Below are positions 17,783 to 27,296 of a DNA stretch of 47,357 nucleotides, piece after piece. The stretch covers positions 1-47,357 of the forward strand of contig CACBYE010000008.1 of NCBI GenBank assembly GCA_902543375.1. The letters are read 5' to 3'. This DNA is from an uncultured Pelagibacteraceae bacterium (GTDB lineage Bacteria > Pseudomonadota > Alphaproteobacteria > Pelagibacterales > Pelagibacteraceae). The notes below the pieces were generated by a model, which saw only the letters and a list, made by a program, of their open reading frames with translations, searched no databases and was not told where the DNA came from. The translations under genes were made by a program, and so were the position numbers. Each line of letters opens with the position of its first letter. The first letter of the stretch is position 1.

Positions 17783-19115
17783 TATTCAAAAAATACCCAA
17801 TAAACATAAGAACTGCAATTCCCATAAACCAATTTGTTACTAATATTGTGTAAAAAATATCCTCATAATCTCCCCCTTTAATATTAATTACATACCACAA
17901 ACTTAAAAATGGAAGTGCTGTTAGTCTTAAAATACTTAAGTAAAGACTATATAATGGTTTTTTAACTGCTTGGAATACTGCAGTAGTTATAAAAAAAACA
18001 GGATAAATTGGACCAATTAATGCAGCAACTTGTAAATATATTGTACCATGTTTTATTGCCTCTGAATTATCAGTAAATAATGAAACTAAAAACTCTGCAC
18101 CCAAAAAAATTATTATTCCTGCACAAATCATAAAAGATGAACCAAAAAAAAGAGCCTTTTTATATAGTTCTCTTAATCTGTCGAAATTTTTTGCACCAAA
18201 ATTTTGTCCTCCAATAGATAGGACTGCAGTATTTAAACCAATTACTGGAAGTAAAAAAACTTGCTCAATTCGCAAAGCAGCACCGTAACCAGCAGTGGCT
18301 AAATCTCCAAATTTACCAATGAAATAAAGAATATTGAATATACCAACACCAATTAATAACATACTAAACATTACAGGAATTGTCTGATACAGAAGTTCTC
18401 CTAGAAGGTTAAACTTTGGTATAAAACACTCAGGCTTAAGATATTGTTTTAATTCACAACAATAAACTTTGTAGGCTAAATATAGAAGACCAATAAATTG
18501 TGCTACTACAGTTGCAATGGCAAGTCCAGCTATACCAAAAGCTGGTACAAAACCATAACCAAAGATAAATAATGGGTTTAGAATAATGTTTAAAAAGAAA
18601 CTAAAAATTAAAACGTTTCTATAGCTTTTTGTATCCCCTTGTGCATTTAAAGTTCCATTTAATGAAATCTGGATCAAAACTATTATTGTTCCATAAAAAA
18701 TTACATCAAGATATTTTCTAGTTAAAATAATTCCCTCTTGGTCTGATCCCATTAAGGAAAGTAGAAAATCTGAAACATTTAAACCAAAAAAAGTTACTAG
18801 AACCGACAAAAAGATTGCAAATATAATTGATTGAGCAACAAATAATGACGCTTTTCTTTTATTCTTGGCACCTATATTATTTCCAATTAAAGTATTAGTT
18901 CCTGCAGTTAATCCGACTCCTATAGCAATAATGGTAAAGTAAATTGGAAAAGATTTTGCAATTGCTGCTATTGCTTCAGCAGATATTCTTCCTGCGAACC
19001 AAGTATCTACTAAATTGTAAAAAGTTTGAAATAATGAACCAACACTTGCTGGGATAGTAACTTTTCTAAGCAAAAACCATATTGGATCTTTAGTTAATTT
19101 GAAAGCTTGTGACAA
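17745..19115 (-). CDS. MATE family efflux transporter
   Basis: Cation-coupled multidrug or metabolite exporter of the inner membrane. The 456-residue hydrophobic protein has the MATE N-terminal pattern IPASVGSLFQTFYNLVDTWFAGR, the GLTAGTNTLIGNNIGAKNKRKA loop, and its duplicate in the second half (LSIGGQNFGAKNFDRLRELY), in line with two six-helix bundles. The substrate cannot be predicted. It lies 8 bases downstream of trhO and overlaps the nuclease gene by 38 bases. Confidence 0.93.
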   Translation of the reverse strand: MSQAFKLTKDPIWFLLRKVTIPASVGSLFQTFYNLVDTWFAGRISAEAIAAIAKSFPIYFTIIAIGVGLTAGTNTLIGNNIGAKNKRKASLFVAQSIIFAIFLSVLVTFFGLNVSDFLLSLMGSDQEGIILTRKYLDVIFYGTIIVLIQISLNGTLNAQGDTKSYRNVLIFSFFLNIILNPLFIFGYGFVPAFGIAGLAIATVVAQFIGLLYLAYKVYCCELKQYLKPECFIPKFNLLGELLYQTIPVMFSMLLIGVGIFNILYFIGKFGDLATAGYGAALRIEQVFLLPVIGLNTAVLSIGGQNFGAKNFDRLRELYKKALFFGSSFMICAGIIIFLGAEFLVSLFTDNSEAIKHGTIYLQVAALIGPIYPVFFITTAVFQAVKKPLYSLYLSILRLTALPFLSLWYVINIKGGDYEDIFYTILVTNWFMGIAVLMFIGYFLNNVFKQNKSLFTY

Positions 19116-19123
19116 ATAAATCC

Positions 19124-20032
19124 TTAATTAAATTCTTTTTGGAAATTATATTTTTTTCCTGATAGTTTTGCTTTATATATCTGACTTTGCCTCATTCTAA
19201 AACGAGATTTTTGAACTTTAGAGAGTTTATTAAAACAATTAGGGCAAGTTACACCCTCTTCATATTTTTCAGAGTTTTTATCCTTCACTGAAATTGGTTG
19301 CCTGCATCCACCACAAATTGAATATGTTCCCTGTTCTAGACCGTGCTTTAAACTTACTCTGTTATCAAATACAAAACATTCACCTTTCCATAAACTATTT
19401 TTTTGTTTTACTTTCTTTAAATAATTCAGAATTCCACCTTTTAATTGATAAATATTTTTAAAACCTTTTTTTTCTAAATATACAGAAGCTTTTTCACACC
19501 TAATTCCGCCAGTGCAAAACATGGCTATTGGCTTATCTTTTTTTAATTTTTTTAAGTATTTTGGAAAATCTCTAAAGTTACCTATTTTAGGGTTTACTGA
19601 TTTTTTAAAAGAACCAACTTTATGTTCAAAAGGTTTTCTTGCATCTAATAAAAGAGTTTTTTTATTTTTTATTAATTCATTCCATTTTGTTGGCTCTATA
19701 TGACTATTCTTTTTTTTTAATCTATTCGTCATTTTTAGGTCCATCGGTACAACTTCTTTTTTGATTTTAACTTTTGGTTTATGAAAAGGTTGAAATCTAC
19801 TTTTAGAATTATTAAAACTATCAAATTCTTTTATATTCAAACATTTTTTGATTTGAATAATTGCTGTTTTAATATCCTTATTTATTCCAGAAATAGAACC
19901 ATTTAAACCCTCTTTGGATATAATAATTGATCCATTTATGTTTTTATCTAACAAGAGATTATTCAATCTTATTTGGTTTTTTTTTAAATTGTTTATTTTT
20001 TGAAATTTATAAAAACCAAATATAGTGAACAT
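19124..20032 (-). CDS. trhO: tRNA uridine(34) hydroxylase TrhO (YceA-type rhodanese)
   Basis: Oxygen-dependent hydroxylation of wobble uridine-34 in tRNA. The N-terminal ferredoxin-like part (1-100) contains GSIIISKEGLNGSISG, then a rhodanese domain (about 115-215) with Cys173 in AMFCTGGIRCEKASVYLEKKGF, a signature that separates TrhO from sulfurtransferases. A C-terminal Cys-rich tail has CGGC and CPNC pairs. The 302-residue length fits the family. Its ATG overlaps the O-methyltransferase stop by one base. Confidence 0.92.
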   Translation of the reverse strand: MFTIFGFYKFQKINNLKKNQIRLNNLLLDKNINGSIIISKEGLNGSISGINKDIKTAIIQIKKCLNIKEFDSFNNSKSRFQPFHKPKVKIKKEVVPMDLKMTNRLKKKNSHIEPTKWNELIKNKKTLLLDARKPFEHKVGSFKKSVNPKIGNFRDFPKYLKKLKKDKPIAMFCTGGIRCEKASVYLEKKGFKNIYQLKGGILNYLKKVKQKNSLWKGECFVFDNRVSLKHGLEQGTYSICGGCRQPISVKDKNSEKYEEGVTCPNCFNKLSKVQKSRFRMRQSQIYKAKLSGKKYNFQKEFN

Positions 20033-20682
20033 TAAACCTTCCTACAAACAGTCATTCCATCACCAAATGGTACCATAACTTTTTCAATTCTCTTATCTTT
20101 AGAAATAAAATCATTCAAATCTCTTATACTTTTAGTAAATTTATCATTAATATCTTTATTAATAACTTCTCCATGCCATAATACATTGTCAATTATCACT
20201 AAACCCTCTTTATTCAATAGATCTAACGAAATCTCATAATATTTTTTGTAATTCATTTTATCTGCATCAATAAAGACTAAATCAAATTTTTTATTTCTAA
20301 TACTCATCAAAGTTTCTAATGCTGGTTTAATTATAGTTTTAATTTTATGATCTTGATTAGCTTTTTTAAAAAATTTTTGAGCAACTTTATTTGTCTCCTC
20401 ATTTTTGTCTAATGCTATTATGCTTCCTTCATTTGGTAATGCTAAAGCCATAGATAACGTACTTAAACCTGTAAAAGTTCCTATCTCTAGAACTTTTTTA
20501 ATTTTAGAAACCTTAATGATCAAATGTAGAAATTGACATTGAGAAATAGATATTTGCATTCTTTTTATATCACCAAGTGATAAATTATAATCTATTATTT
20601 CTTTTTGAATTGGATGTAATTTAAGCCCATTCTTTAGAATATAATCTTGTAAATTTTTTGTGATGTTAAGGTCTGAACCCAT
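20032..20682 (-). CDS. O-methyltransferase (caffeoyl-CoA OMT-like family 3)
   Basis: SAM-dependent methyltransferase of the small soluble class. The SAM site is KVLEIGTFTGLSTLSMALAL (about residues 60-79) with acidic IIALDKNE, and the metal-binding residues lie in DLVFIDADKMNYKKYYE and IIDNVLWHGEV. The 216-residue length is typical. Bacterial members methylate catechol-like compounds or tRNA wobble bases (TrmR type); here it is directly linked to trhO, so a role at tRNA U34 is an attractive inference but not shown by the sequence. Confidence 0.88.
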   Translation of the reverse strand: MGSDLNITKNLQDYILKNGLKLHPIQKEIIDYNLSLGDIKRMQISISQCQFLHLIIKVSKIKKVLEIGTFTGLSTLSMALALPNEGSIIALDKNEETNKVAQKFFKKANQDHKIKTIIKPALETLMSIRNKKFDLVFIDADKMNYKKYYEISLDLLNKEGLVIIDNVLWHGEVINKDINDKFTKSIRDLNDFISKDKRIEKVMVPFGDGMTVCRKV

Positions 20683-20686
20683 AACC

Positions 20687-22162
20687 TTATAATTTTTTCT
20701 TTAGAATCTCATTGATTAACTGAGGGTTAGCTTTTCCACCTGATGCTTTCATTGCTTGACCAACAAAAAAACCAAAAAGTTTTTCTTTACCTTGTTTATA
20801 TTCAATAGCTTTTTCTCTATTGTCATTAATTATTTTATCAATTAAAGCCTCTAAAGCTTTTGGATCACTTTGTTGTTTTAATCCTTTTTCCTCAATGATC
20901 TTTTGTGGATCTTTATCTCCATCGATCATTAGTTCAAAAACAGTTTTTGCTATTTTTCCTGAAATGGTTCCATTCTTAATTAGATTAATCAATATTGCGA
21001 AGTTCTTAGCGCTCACTGGACTTTGAGAAATTTCCAAACCTTTGCTATTTAAAATGGCAAATAATTCACCAGTTATCCAATTTACCGCTAACTTAATATC
21101 CTTGTTTTTACCCATTTTAGTTATAACTTCTTCAAAGTATTTTGCAGTATCAATGTCAGATACTAAAATATTGGCTTCATAAGCAGACAATTTAAACTCT
21201 TCAATAAATCTTCTCTTTTTATCATCCGGAAGTTCTGGAATATCATTTCTAAGTTCTTCAATAAATTTTTCAGAAACCTCTAAAGGTAATAGATCAGGGT
21301 CGGGAAAATATCTGTAATCATGAGCATCTTCTTTTGATCTCATTGACCTTGTCTCATTTTTTTTTGTATCAAAAAGTCTCGTTTCTTGATCAATAGTTTT
21401 GCCCTCTTCCATTAAGTCAACTTGTCTATTAGCTTCATATTCTATTGCCATTTGCATAAATTTAATTGAATTAACGTTTTTAATTTCACACCGCGTCCCA
21501 AATTCTTTTGAGCCTTTTGGTCTTACAGATACGTTCACATCAGCTCTTAAAGAACCTTCTTGCATATTTCCATCACAGGTTCCTAGATACCTCATTATGG
21601 ATCGTAATTTTTTGATGTATGCATTAACCTCATCTGGAGATCTTAGATCAGGCTTGCTCACTATTTCCATTAAAGCTACCCCTGATCTATTTAAATCTAC
21701 AAAGGTATTTTGTGGGTCAAGATCATGAATACTTTTTCCAGCGTCTTGTTCAAGATGTAATCTTTCTATACCAACTTCTTTTTGACCATTTGGCATATCC
21801 AAGATAACTTTGCCCTCACCTACTATTGGATCTTTAAATTGTGAAATTTGATATCCTTGAGGTAAATCAGCATAAAAATAATTTTTTCTATCAAATACTG
21901 AACGTTTATTAATTTTTGCATTAAGGCCAATACCAGTTTTAATTGCTTGTTTAACACAAAATTCATTAATTACTGGTAACATTCCTGGAAATGCAGCATC
22001 AACTAAACTAACCTGTGTATTAGGCTCAGCTCCAAATTTAGTTGCAGAAGTAGAAAATAGTTTTGACTCAGACAAAACTTGAGCATGAACTTCTAAACCA
22101 ATCACCACTTCATACTGATTGTCTTTTCGATTAATCAAATATTCTGAATCTTTTTTACTCAT
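20687..22162 (-). CDS. gatB: Aspartyl/glutamyl-tRNA amidotransferase subunit B
   Basis: Kinase and tRNA-binding subunit of GatCAB, which converts Glu-tRNA(Gln) (and possibly Asp-tRNA(Asn)) to the amide form. The cradle domain has [52 protein letters not shown] and [16 protein letters not shown]; the C-terminal YqeY-like tail ends [18 protein letters not shown] prefer the ATG at 22162 because it forms an ATGA overlap with the gatA stop; the in-frame ATG at 22171 would add three residues. Confidence 0.97.
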   Translation of the reverse strand: MSKKDSEYLINRKDNQYEVVIGLEVHAQVLSESKLFSTSATKFGAEPNTQVSLVDAAFPGMLPVINEFCVKQAIKTGIGLNAKINKRSVFDRKNYFYADLPQGYQISQFKDPIVGEGKVILDMPNGQKEVGIERLHLEQDAGKSIHDLDPQNTFVDLNRSGVALMEIVSKPDLRSPDEVNAYIKKLRSIMRYLGTCDGNMQEGSLRADVNVSVRPKGSKEFGTRCEIKNVNSIKFMQMAIEYEANRQVDLMEEGKTIDQETRLFDTKKNETRSMRSKEDAHDYRYFPDPDLLPLEVSEKFIEELRNDIPELPDDKKRRFIEEFKLSAYEANILVSDIDTAKYFEEVITKMGKNKDIKLAVNWITGELFAILNSKGLEISQSPVSAKNFAILINLIKNGTISGKIAKTVFELMIDGDKDPQKIIEEKGLKQQSDPKALEALIDKIINDNREKAIEYKQGKEKLFGFFVGQAMKASGGKANPQLINEILKKKL

Positions 22163-23616
22163 TTTATCCACCAGTCAGTAATCTTATTTTTAAAATTGAT
22201 CTTTTCTTCCATAGCATAAGCTATATTCAATATATTCTGTTCGTCAAAAGCTTTACCTATAATTTGTAAACCTAAAGGATAACCATTTGAGTCATGTCCT
22301 GCAGGTATTGAGATGCCTGGAAGTCCAGCTAAGTTAACAGGAACCGTAAATATGTCATTTAGATACATTGAAACTGGATCGTTTGTTTTTTCACCTATTT
22401 TGAATGCTGAGCTTGGCGTTGAAGGAGTTAAAATTGCATCAACTTTTTTATATGCTTCGTCAAAATCATTTTTAATAAGTTTTCTTACTTTTTGAGCTTT
22501 TAGATAATATGCATCATAATATCCTGAAGACAAAACATAAGTTCCAATCATAATTCTTCTTTGAACTTCAGCTCCAAAACCTTCTGATCTTGTTTTCTCA
22601 TACATATCAATTAAATTTTCTCCTTTGGCTCTAAATCCATACTTAACACCATCATATCTTGCTAAGTTTGATGATGCCTCTGCTGGAGCAACTATATAAT
22701 ATGTTGGTAATGCATAACTTGTATTTGGTAGAGAAATATCGACGGTTTCAGCACCACAATCTTTAATATACTGAATGCCCTTTTGCCAAAGATCTTCAAT
22801 TTCTTTTGGCATACCATCAACTCTATACTCTTTTGGTATTCCAATTTTTTTTCGTTTTATGTCATTTGTAAGTTCTTTACTGTAATGATTTCTTTTAAAA
22901 TTTACTGAAGTAGAGTCTTTAGGATCATAGGAACTAATCACTTCATGTAATAAAGCACAATCTTTAACATTTTGTGCCATAGGTCCGGCTTGATCCAATG
23001 ATGAAGCAAAAGCAACTATCCCATATCTTGAGCAACTTCCATATGTAGGTTTTAATCCTACAATACCAGTGAAAGAGGCTGGTTGTCTAATTGATCCACC
23101 AGTATCAGTACCAATTGTAATAGGAGTCAATTGTGCAGCTACTGCTGAAGCTGAACCACCAGATGATCCACCTGGAACTAAATTTTTATCAATAGGATTT
23201 TGTACATTACCAAAAAAACTTGTTTCGTTTGATGAACCCATTGCAAACTCATCACAATTTAACTTACCCAGAAGTATTGCACCTTCATTCCAGATATTTT
23301 CAGTTACGGTTGACTCATAAGTTGGTACAAAGTTATTCAAAATTTTACTACCAGCAGTTGTTTTAATATTTTTCGTACAAAATAAATCCTTAACTGCCAT
23401 TGGAATACCAGGCAGTTTTAAATCTAAATTTGGTTTTTGATCAAATTTTTTTGCTTTATCTATGGCTGATGTAAAATCATTTGTAATGTAAGCATTCAAT
23501 TCCTCAGACTTTTCAGATCTATCAATAAATGCTTTGGTTACATCTGTTGAAGAAAGTTTCTTATTTTTTATATTTTCAACCAATTCAGTAAGAGATTGTT
23601 TTGTTATATCTGACAT
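22159..23616 (-). CDS. gatA: Aspartyl/glutamyl-tRNA amidotransferase subunit A
   Basis: Amidase subunit of GatCAB that releases ammonia from glutamine. The Ser-cisSer-Lys catalytic triad is visible: Lys76 in IPMAVKDLF, Ser151 in [14 protein letters not shown] and Ser175 in [14 protein letters not shown]. The family sequence continues with [26 protein letters not shown]. Length of 485 residues is normal. It abuts gatC by a one-base overlap and couples to gatB through ATGA. Confidence 0.98.
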   Translation of the reverse strand: MSDITKQSLTELVENIKNKKLSSTDVTKAFIDRSEKSEELNAYITNDFTSAIDKAKKFDQKPNLDLKLPGIPMAVKDLFCTKNIKTTAGSKILNNFVPTYESTVTENIWNEGAILLGKLNCDEFAMGSSNETSFFGNVQNPIDKNLVPGGSSGGSASAVAAQLTPITIGTDTGGSIRQPASFTGIVGLKPTYGSCSRYGIVAFASSLDQAGPMAQNVKDCALLHEVISSYDPKDSTSVNFKRNHYSKELTNDIKRKKIGIPKEYRVDGMPKEIEDLWQKGIQYIKDCGAETVDISLPNTSYALPTYYIVAPAEASSNLARYDGVKYGFRAKGENLIDMYEKTRSEGFGAEVQRRIMIGTYVLSSGYYDAYYLKAQKVRKLIKNDFDEAYKKVDAILTPSTPSSAFKIGEKTNDPVSMYLNDIFTVPVNLAGLPGISIPAGHDSNGYPLGLQIIGKAFDEQNILNIAYAMEEKINFKNKITDWWIK

Positions 23617-23903
23617 TATTCAATCACCTTGGGTACTACAAAATAATCCTCATTATCCTGAGGAGAATTTTTAATAATTTGTTCTCTTATATTTTTACTT
23701 TTTACTTCATCAGATCTTAATTTTAAGGTTGTTTCAGCAATAGAAGTTAATGGTTCTACATTGTCTGTTTTTAATTCATTAAGTTTTTCAATAAAATCAA
23801 AAATAGAATTCAAATCGCCAGCCAATTTTTTAGCTCTTTGCTCGTCCACAGAAATTCTTGCTAATTTAGATATATGCTTTATTGTTTTAAGATCTATGCT
23901 CAT
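23616..23903 (-). CDS. gatC: Aspartyl/glutamyl-tRNA amidotransferase subunit C
   Basis: Small chaperone-like subunit holding GatA and GatB together. From the ATG at 23903 the product is 95 residues starting MSIDLKTIKHISKLARISV, the usual GatC opening, and includes LNSIFDFIEKLNELKTDNVEP. An upstream in-frame ATG at 23933 would add ten hydrophobic residues not seen in the family, so I reject it. It is the first gene of gatCAB and is divergent from ruvX, with a 50-base gap that must hold both promoters. Confidence 0.95.
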   Translation of the reverse strand: MSIDLKTIKHISKLARISVDEQRAKKLAGDLNSIFDFIEKLNELKTDNVEPLTSIAETTLKLRSDEVKSKNIREQIIKNSPQDNEDYFVVPKVIE

Positions 23904-23953
23904 ATGATATTTAAATATGAGGCAAAGTATCACTTAAGTTTAAAATATACAAT

Positions 23954-24409
23954 ATGATCACTTTAGAGGAATTCAAAAAGAAACACTCAGATAAGTGTAG
24001 ATTGATAGGTTTAGACCTGGGCTCCAAAAGAATCGGTGTGTCAATCTGTGATGAAAAACAACTAATAGCCACTCCGCATAAAACAATAAATAGAAATTCG
24101 CTTAAGGATCTTATTGATGAACTCAGGTTAATTATTAATGAAAATAATATAAAAGGAATCATTGTTGGAAATCCTTTAAATATGGATGGATCCTCTGGTA
24201 GATCAGCTCAATCAGTGAAAGATACAACAGAAAATATTGAAAAAAACTTAGACATTCCGATTTGCCTGTGGGATGAGAGACTTTCAACTGTTGGTGCTTT
24301 TAACCTATCTAGTCAATTAGATATTAATGTTAGTAAAAGGGAAAAAAAGATAGATGAAAACGCTGCTGCTTTTATATTACAAGGAGCTTTGGATTTTCTA
24401 AATAATTAA
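23954..24409 (+). CDS. ruvX: Putative pre-16S rRNA nuclease / Holliday junction resolvase RuvX
   Basis: YqgF-family RNase H-fold nuclease implicated in 16S rRNA 5' maturation. The N-terminal strand has the catalytic Asp in LIGLDLGSKRIGVSICD (about residues 17-33), then GIIVGNPLNMDGSSGRSAQSV and LWDERLSTVGAF, followed by KIDENAAAFILQGALDFL. The 151-residue length is typical. It heads the plus-strand run that continues with pyrB after a 42-base gap. Confidence 0.94.
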   Translation: MITLEEFKKKHSDKCRLIGLDLGSKRIGVSICDEKQLIATPHKTINRNSLKDLIDELRLIINENNIKGIIVGNPLNMDGSSGRSAQSVKDTTENIEKNLDIPICLWDERLSTVGAFNLSSQLDINVSKREKKIDENAAAFILQGALDFLNN

Positions 24410-24451
24410 TACTTGCTATTATAGAGGTTTATAGTTATAGAGTTGGTTTTA

Positions 24452-25393
24452 ATGGCAATTAAAACAAACCAAGCTATTAAAATTTCACAAAAACATCTGT
24501 TAGGAATCCAAGATCTATCAATTAATGACGTCAATTTAATACTTGATGAAGCAAATTCATTTATAAAAGTGAATCAAAGTAAAAATAAAAAAGTTGATAT
24601 TTTAAGTGGTAAAACTCAAATTAATTTATTTTTTGAGCCATCCACTAGAACTCAAAGCTCCTTTGAATTAGCTGGTAAAAGACTTGGAGCTGACGTTATG
24701 TCAATGAATATTAGTAATTCAGCAATTAAAAAAGGTGAAACATTGATAGATACGGCAATGACACTTAATGCAATGCATCCTGATATTATTGTAATTAGGC
24801 ATCAAGATTCTGGAGCATGTAATCTACTTTCTCAAAAAGTAAACTGTGCAGTTCTAAATGCTGGTGATGGAAGAAGAGAACACCCTACCCAAGCTTTGTT
24901 GGATGCATTAACAATTATTACTCGTAAAAATAAAATTCAAGGATTAAAAATTGCAATCTGTGGAGATATACTTCATTCGAGAGTAGCAAGATCAAACATT
25001 TATTTACTTAGTATGTTAGGTGCAGAAGTAAATATCATTGCTCCAACAAATCTTATGCCCAAAGAAATCGAAAAATTTGGTGTTAACACTTTTACAGATA
25101 TGAAAAAAGGATTGAAAGATTGTGATATTGTTATGATGTTAAGATTACAAAATGAAAGAATGACAAGTTCATTCCTTTCATCAAATAGAGAATATTACGA
25201 ATATTACGGATTAACTCCTGATAAGTTAGAACATTCTAAACCTGATGCTTTAATTATGCATCCTGGCCCAATGAATAGAGGTATAGAAATTGATACAATG
25301 TTGGCTGATGATATCAACAAAAGTGTAATCAAAGAACAAGTTGAATTAGGTGTTGCTGTAAGAATGGCTTGTCTTAAAATATTTTGTAAATAA
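24452..25393 (+). CDS. pyrB: Aspartate carbamoyltransferase catalytic subunit
   Basis: First committed step of pyrimidine synthesis: carbamoyl phosphate plus aspartate. The carbamoyl phosphate loop is [24 protein letters not shown], with later motifs [31 protein letters not shown] and [13 protein letters not shown] used the ATG at 24452 giving 313 residues; a TTG three codons upstream is less likely. The stop is directly followed by the pyrC-like start, and the two products probably assemble together. Confidence 0.96.
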   Translation: MAIKTNQAIKISQKHLLGIQDLSINDVNLILDEANSFIKVNQSKNKKVDILSGKTQINLFFEPSTRTQSSFELAGKRLGADVMSMNISNSAIKKGETLIDTAMTLNAMHPDIIVIRHQDSGACNLLSQKVNCAVLNAGDGRREHPTQALLDALTIITRKNKIQGLKIAICGDILHSRVARSNIYLLSMLGAEVNIIAPTNLMPKEIEKFGVNTFTDMKKGLKDCDIVMMLRLQNERMTSSFLSSNREYYEYYGLTPDKLEHSKPDALIMHPGPMNRGIEIDTMLADDINKSVIKEQVELGVAVRMACLKIFCK

Positions 25394-26680
25394 ATGAAAA
25401 AACAATATTTTATAAATGCTAATATAATCGACCCTCACAATTCATTAAATGAAAATGGAGGCCTTATAATAAGTGAGGATGGAAAGATTGAAGCCATTGG
25501 GAAAAAAGTAAATATAAATAATTTACCAAGTAGAGATAAACCTATTGATTTAAAGGGAAGACATATCATTCCTGGATTAGTTGACATGAGAGTTTTTGTT
25601 GGTGAGCCAGGTTATGAATACAAGGAAAATTTTAGAACTTTAAGTGATGCAGCGCTCTCTGGGGGTGTCACCTCGGTAGTAACAATGCCTAATACAGATC
25701 CAATCATTGACAACGTTTCAATAGTCGATTTTCTAAAAAGAAGAGGAAGAGATAAATCAAAAATAAATATTTTTCCATGTGCTTCCTTGACAAAGAATAC
25801 CGAGGGTACAAACATGACTGAATTCGGTCTCTTGCAAGGTAAAGGAATAATTGCATTCACTGATGGCGTTAAAACAATTCAAAATCCAAGATTGATGTCC
25901 AGAATAATGAATTCTGCCAAAGATTTGGGAAGTTTAATTATGCAACACGCTGAAGATTATGAACTAGCAAAAAATGGCATGATTAACTCTGGGATAATTG
26001 CCTCTAAATTAGGTTTATCTGGTATACCTGAAATCGCCGAACGTATTTTGATCGAAAGAGACTTAACGTTATTGGAAAAAGTTAAATGTAGATATCATAT
26101 CTCTCAATTATCATCACAAAAATCTATTGAAATAATTAAATCAAGAAAAGAAATTGTAAAATTCACATGTGGAGTATCAATTAACAACTTATCTTTAAAT
26201 GAAAACGACATTGGAGATTTTAAAACATTTTTGAAGTTGTCTCCACCATTGAGAAGAGAAGAAGATAGACTTGCGTTAGTTCAAGGATTAAAAGACAATC
26301 TAATTGATGTAATAGTTTCAGATCACAAACCTGAAGATGAAGAATCTAAAAGATTAACATTTGCCCAAGCAGCAACCGGTGCGTCAGGTATAGAAACTCT
26401 ATTGTCCCTTAGTTTAGAATTATATCATAATGGATCTCTCAAACTAGAGACTATAATTAAAGCATTGACATCAAACCCTGCTAAAATATTAAAAATAAAT
26501 AAAGGTAATTTATCTATTGGTAACGATGCTGATTTTTGTATAGTAGATATAGATAAACCTTGGATTGTAAAAAAAGATAAACTTATTTCAAAATCAAAAA
26601 ATACATCTATAGAGGACAAAAAATTACAAGGTAAAGTCACAAATACATTTGTAAACGGTAAAGAATTATTTAAGCTATAG
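25394..26680 (+). CDS. Dihydroorotase-like protein lacking the HxH metal motif (PyrC'/PyrX type)
   Basis: Amidohydrolase-fold protein of 428 residues. The family landmark that should read DxHxHLREPG is VDMRVFVGEPG: both metal-binding histidines are replaced, by Arg66 and Phe68. Other landmarks persist, such as TSVVTMPNTDP, IMQHAEDYEL, CRYHISQL and VSDHKPEDEE. In Pseudomonas the equivalent inactive PyrC' is needed for assembly of the PyrB complex, and the immediate contact with pyrB here fits this role. A genuine catalytic dihydroorotase would then be encoded elsewhere. Databases will usually label this simply pyrC. Confidence 0.9.
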   Translation: MKKQYFINANIIDPHNSLNENGGLIISEDGKIEAIGKKVNINNLPSRDKPIDLKGRHIIPGLVDMRVFVGEPGYEYKENFRTLSDAALSGGVTSVVTMPNTDPIIDNVSIVDFLKRRGRDKSKINIFPCASLTKNTEGTNMTEFGLLQGKGIIAFTDGVKTIQNPRLMSRIMNSAKDLGSLIMQHAEDYELAKNGMINSGIIASKLGLSGIPEIAERILIERDLTLLEKVKCRYHISQLSSQKSIEIIKSRKEIVKFTCGVSINNLSLNENDIGDFKTFLKLSPPLRREEDRLALVQGLKDNLIDVIVSDHKPEDEESKRLTFAQAATGASGIETLLSLSLELYHNGSLKLETIIKALTSNPAKILKINKGNLSIGNDADFCIVDIDKPWIVKKDKLISKSKNTSIEDKKLQGKVTNTFVNGKELFKL

Positions 26681-26681
26681 A

Positions 26682-27260
26682 ATGGACATTTTAATCATAG
26701 GTATAATTTCCTATTTAATGGGATCAATTCCATTTGGATTAATATTAACAAAATTATTTTTAAACAAAGATATAAGAGAAATTGGCTCTGGAAATATTGG
26801 GGCTACAAATGTACTTAGATCTGGAAATAAAATTATTGGATACACAACGCTAATTTTTGATATTTTAAAAGCTGTTATTCCAGTTATATTTGTAAAAACT
26901 TATTACACAGATTTCTTATACTTAGCTTCATTGTGTGCATTTCTTGGTCATGTGTTTCCTGTATGGTTAAAATTTAAAGGAGGAAAAGGTGTTGCTACAT
27001 ATGTTGGCATTCTATTTGTTATAAACATTTATTTTGGAATAATTTTTGCTTTATGTTGGTTCGTAATTTTTGGTATTACAAAATTTTCATCTTTATCTTC
27101 ACTAATCGCTTCAATATCAATTCCTATCTATTTGATCATCACAAGTAATTTTGATGAAATATTTTTTTTCATAATTATGTTTGTATTAATATTTTTTACC
27201 CACAGGGAAAATATTAAAAGATTGAAAAATAAAGAAGAAACCAAGACAAAAATTTATTAG
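26682..27260 (+). CDS. plsY: Glycerol-3-phosphate acyltransferase PlsY
   Basis: Membrane acyltransferase using acyl-phosphate to make lysophosphatidic acid, the start of phospholipid synthesis. The three short family motifs are visible: LMGSIPFGLILTKL, REIGSGNIGATNVLRSGNK and FLGHVFPVWLKFKGGKGVAT. The protein has 192 residues and about five membrane segments. It begins one base after the pyrC-like gene and precedes the topA leader. Confidence 0.96.
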   Translation: MDILIIGIISYLMGSIPFGLILTKLFLNKDIREIGSGNIGATNVLRSGNKIIGYTTLIFDILKAVIPVIFVKTYYTDFLYLASLCAFLGHVFPVWLKFKGGKGVATYVGILFVINIYFGIIFALCWFVIFGITKFSSLSSLIASISIPIYLIITSNFDEIFFFIIMFVLIFFTHRENIKRLKNKEETKTKIY

Positions 27261-27264
27261 TTTG

Positions 27265-27287
27265 ACTATCTAACTCTTTTAGGTAGT
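27265..27287 (+). promoter_or_regulatory. Hairpin in the plsY-topA gap
   Basis: A 9-bp stem (ACTATCTAA at 27265-27273 with TTAGGTAGT at 27279-27287, one U-G pair) encloses a 5-base loop in the 36-base gap before the topA ATG at 27297. The right arm includes AGG, the only purine-rich stretch before the start, so folding could hide a weak ribosome binding site. Only three U residues follow closely, so it is a poor intrinsic terminator. Function unknown. Confidence 0.45.
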
Positions 27288-27296
27288 TTGTCATTT

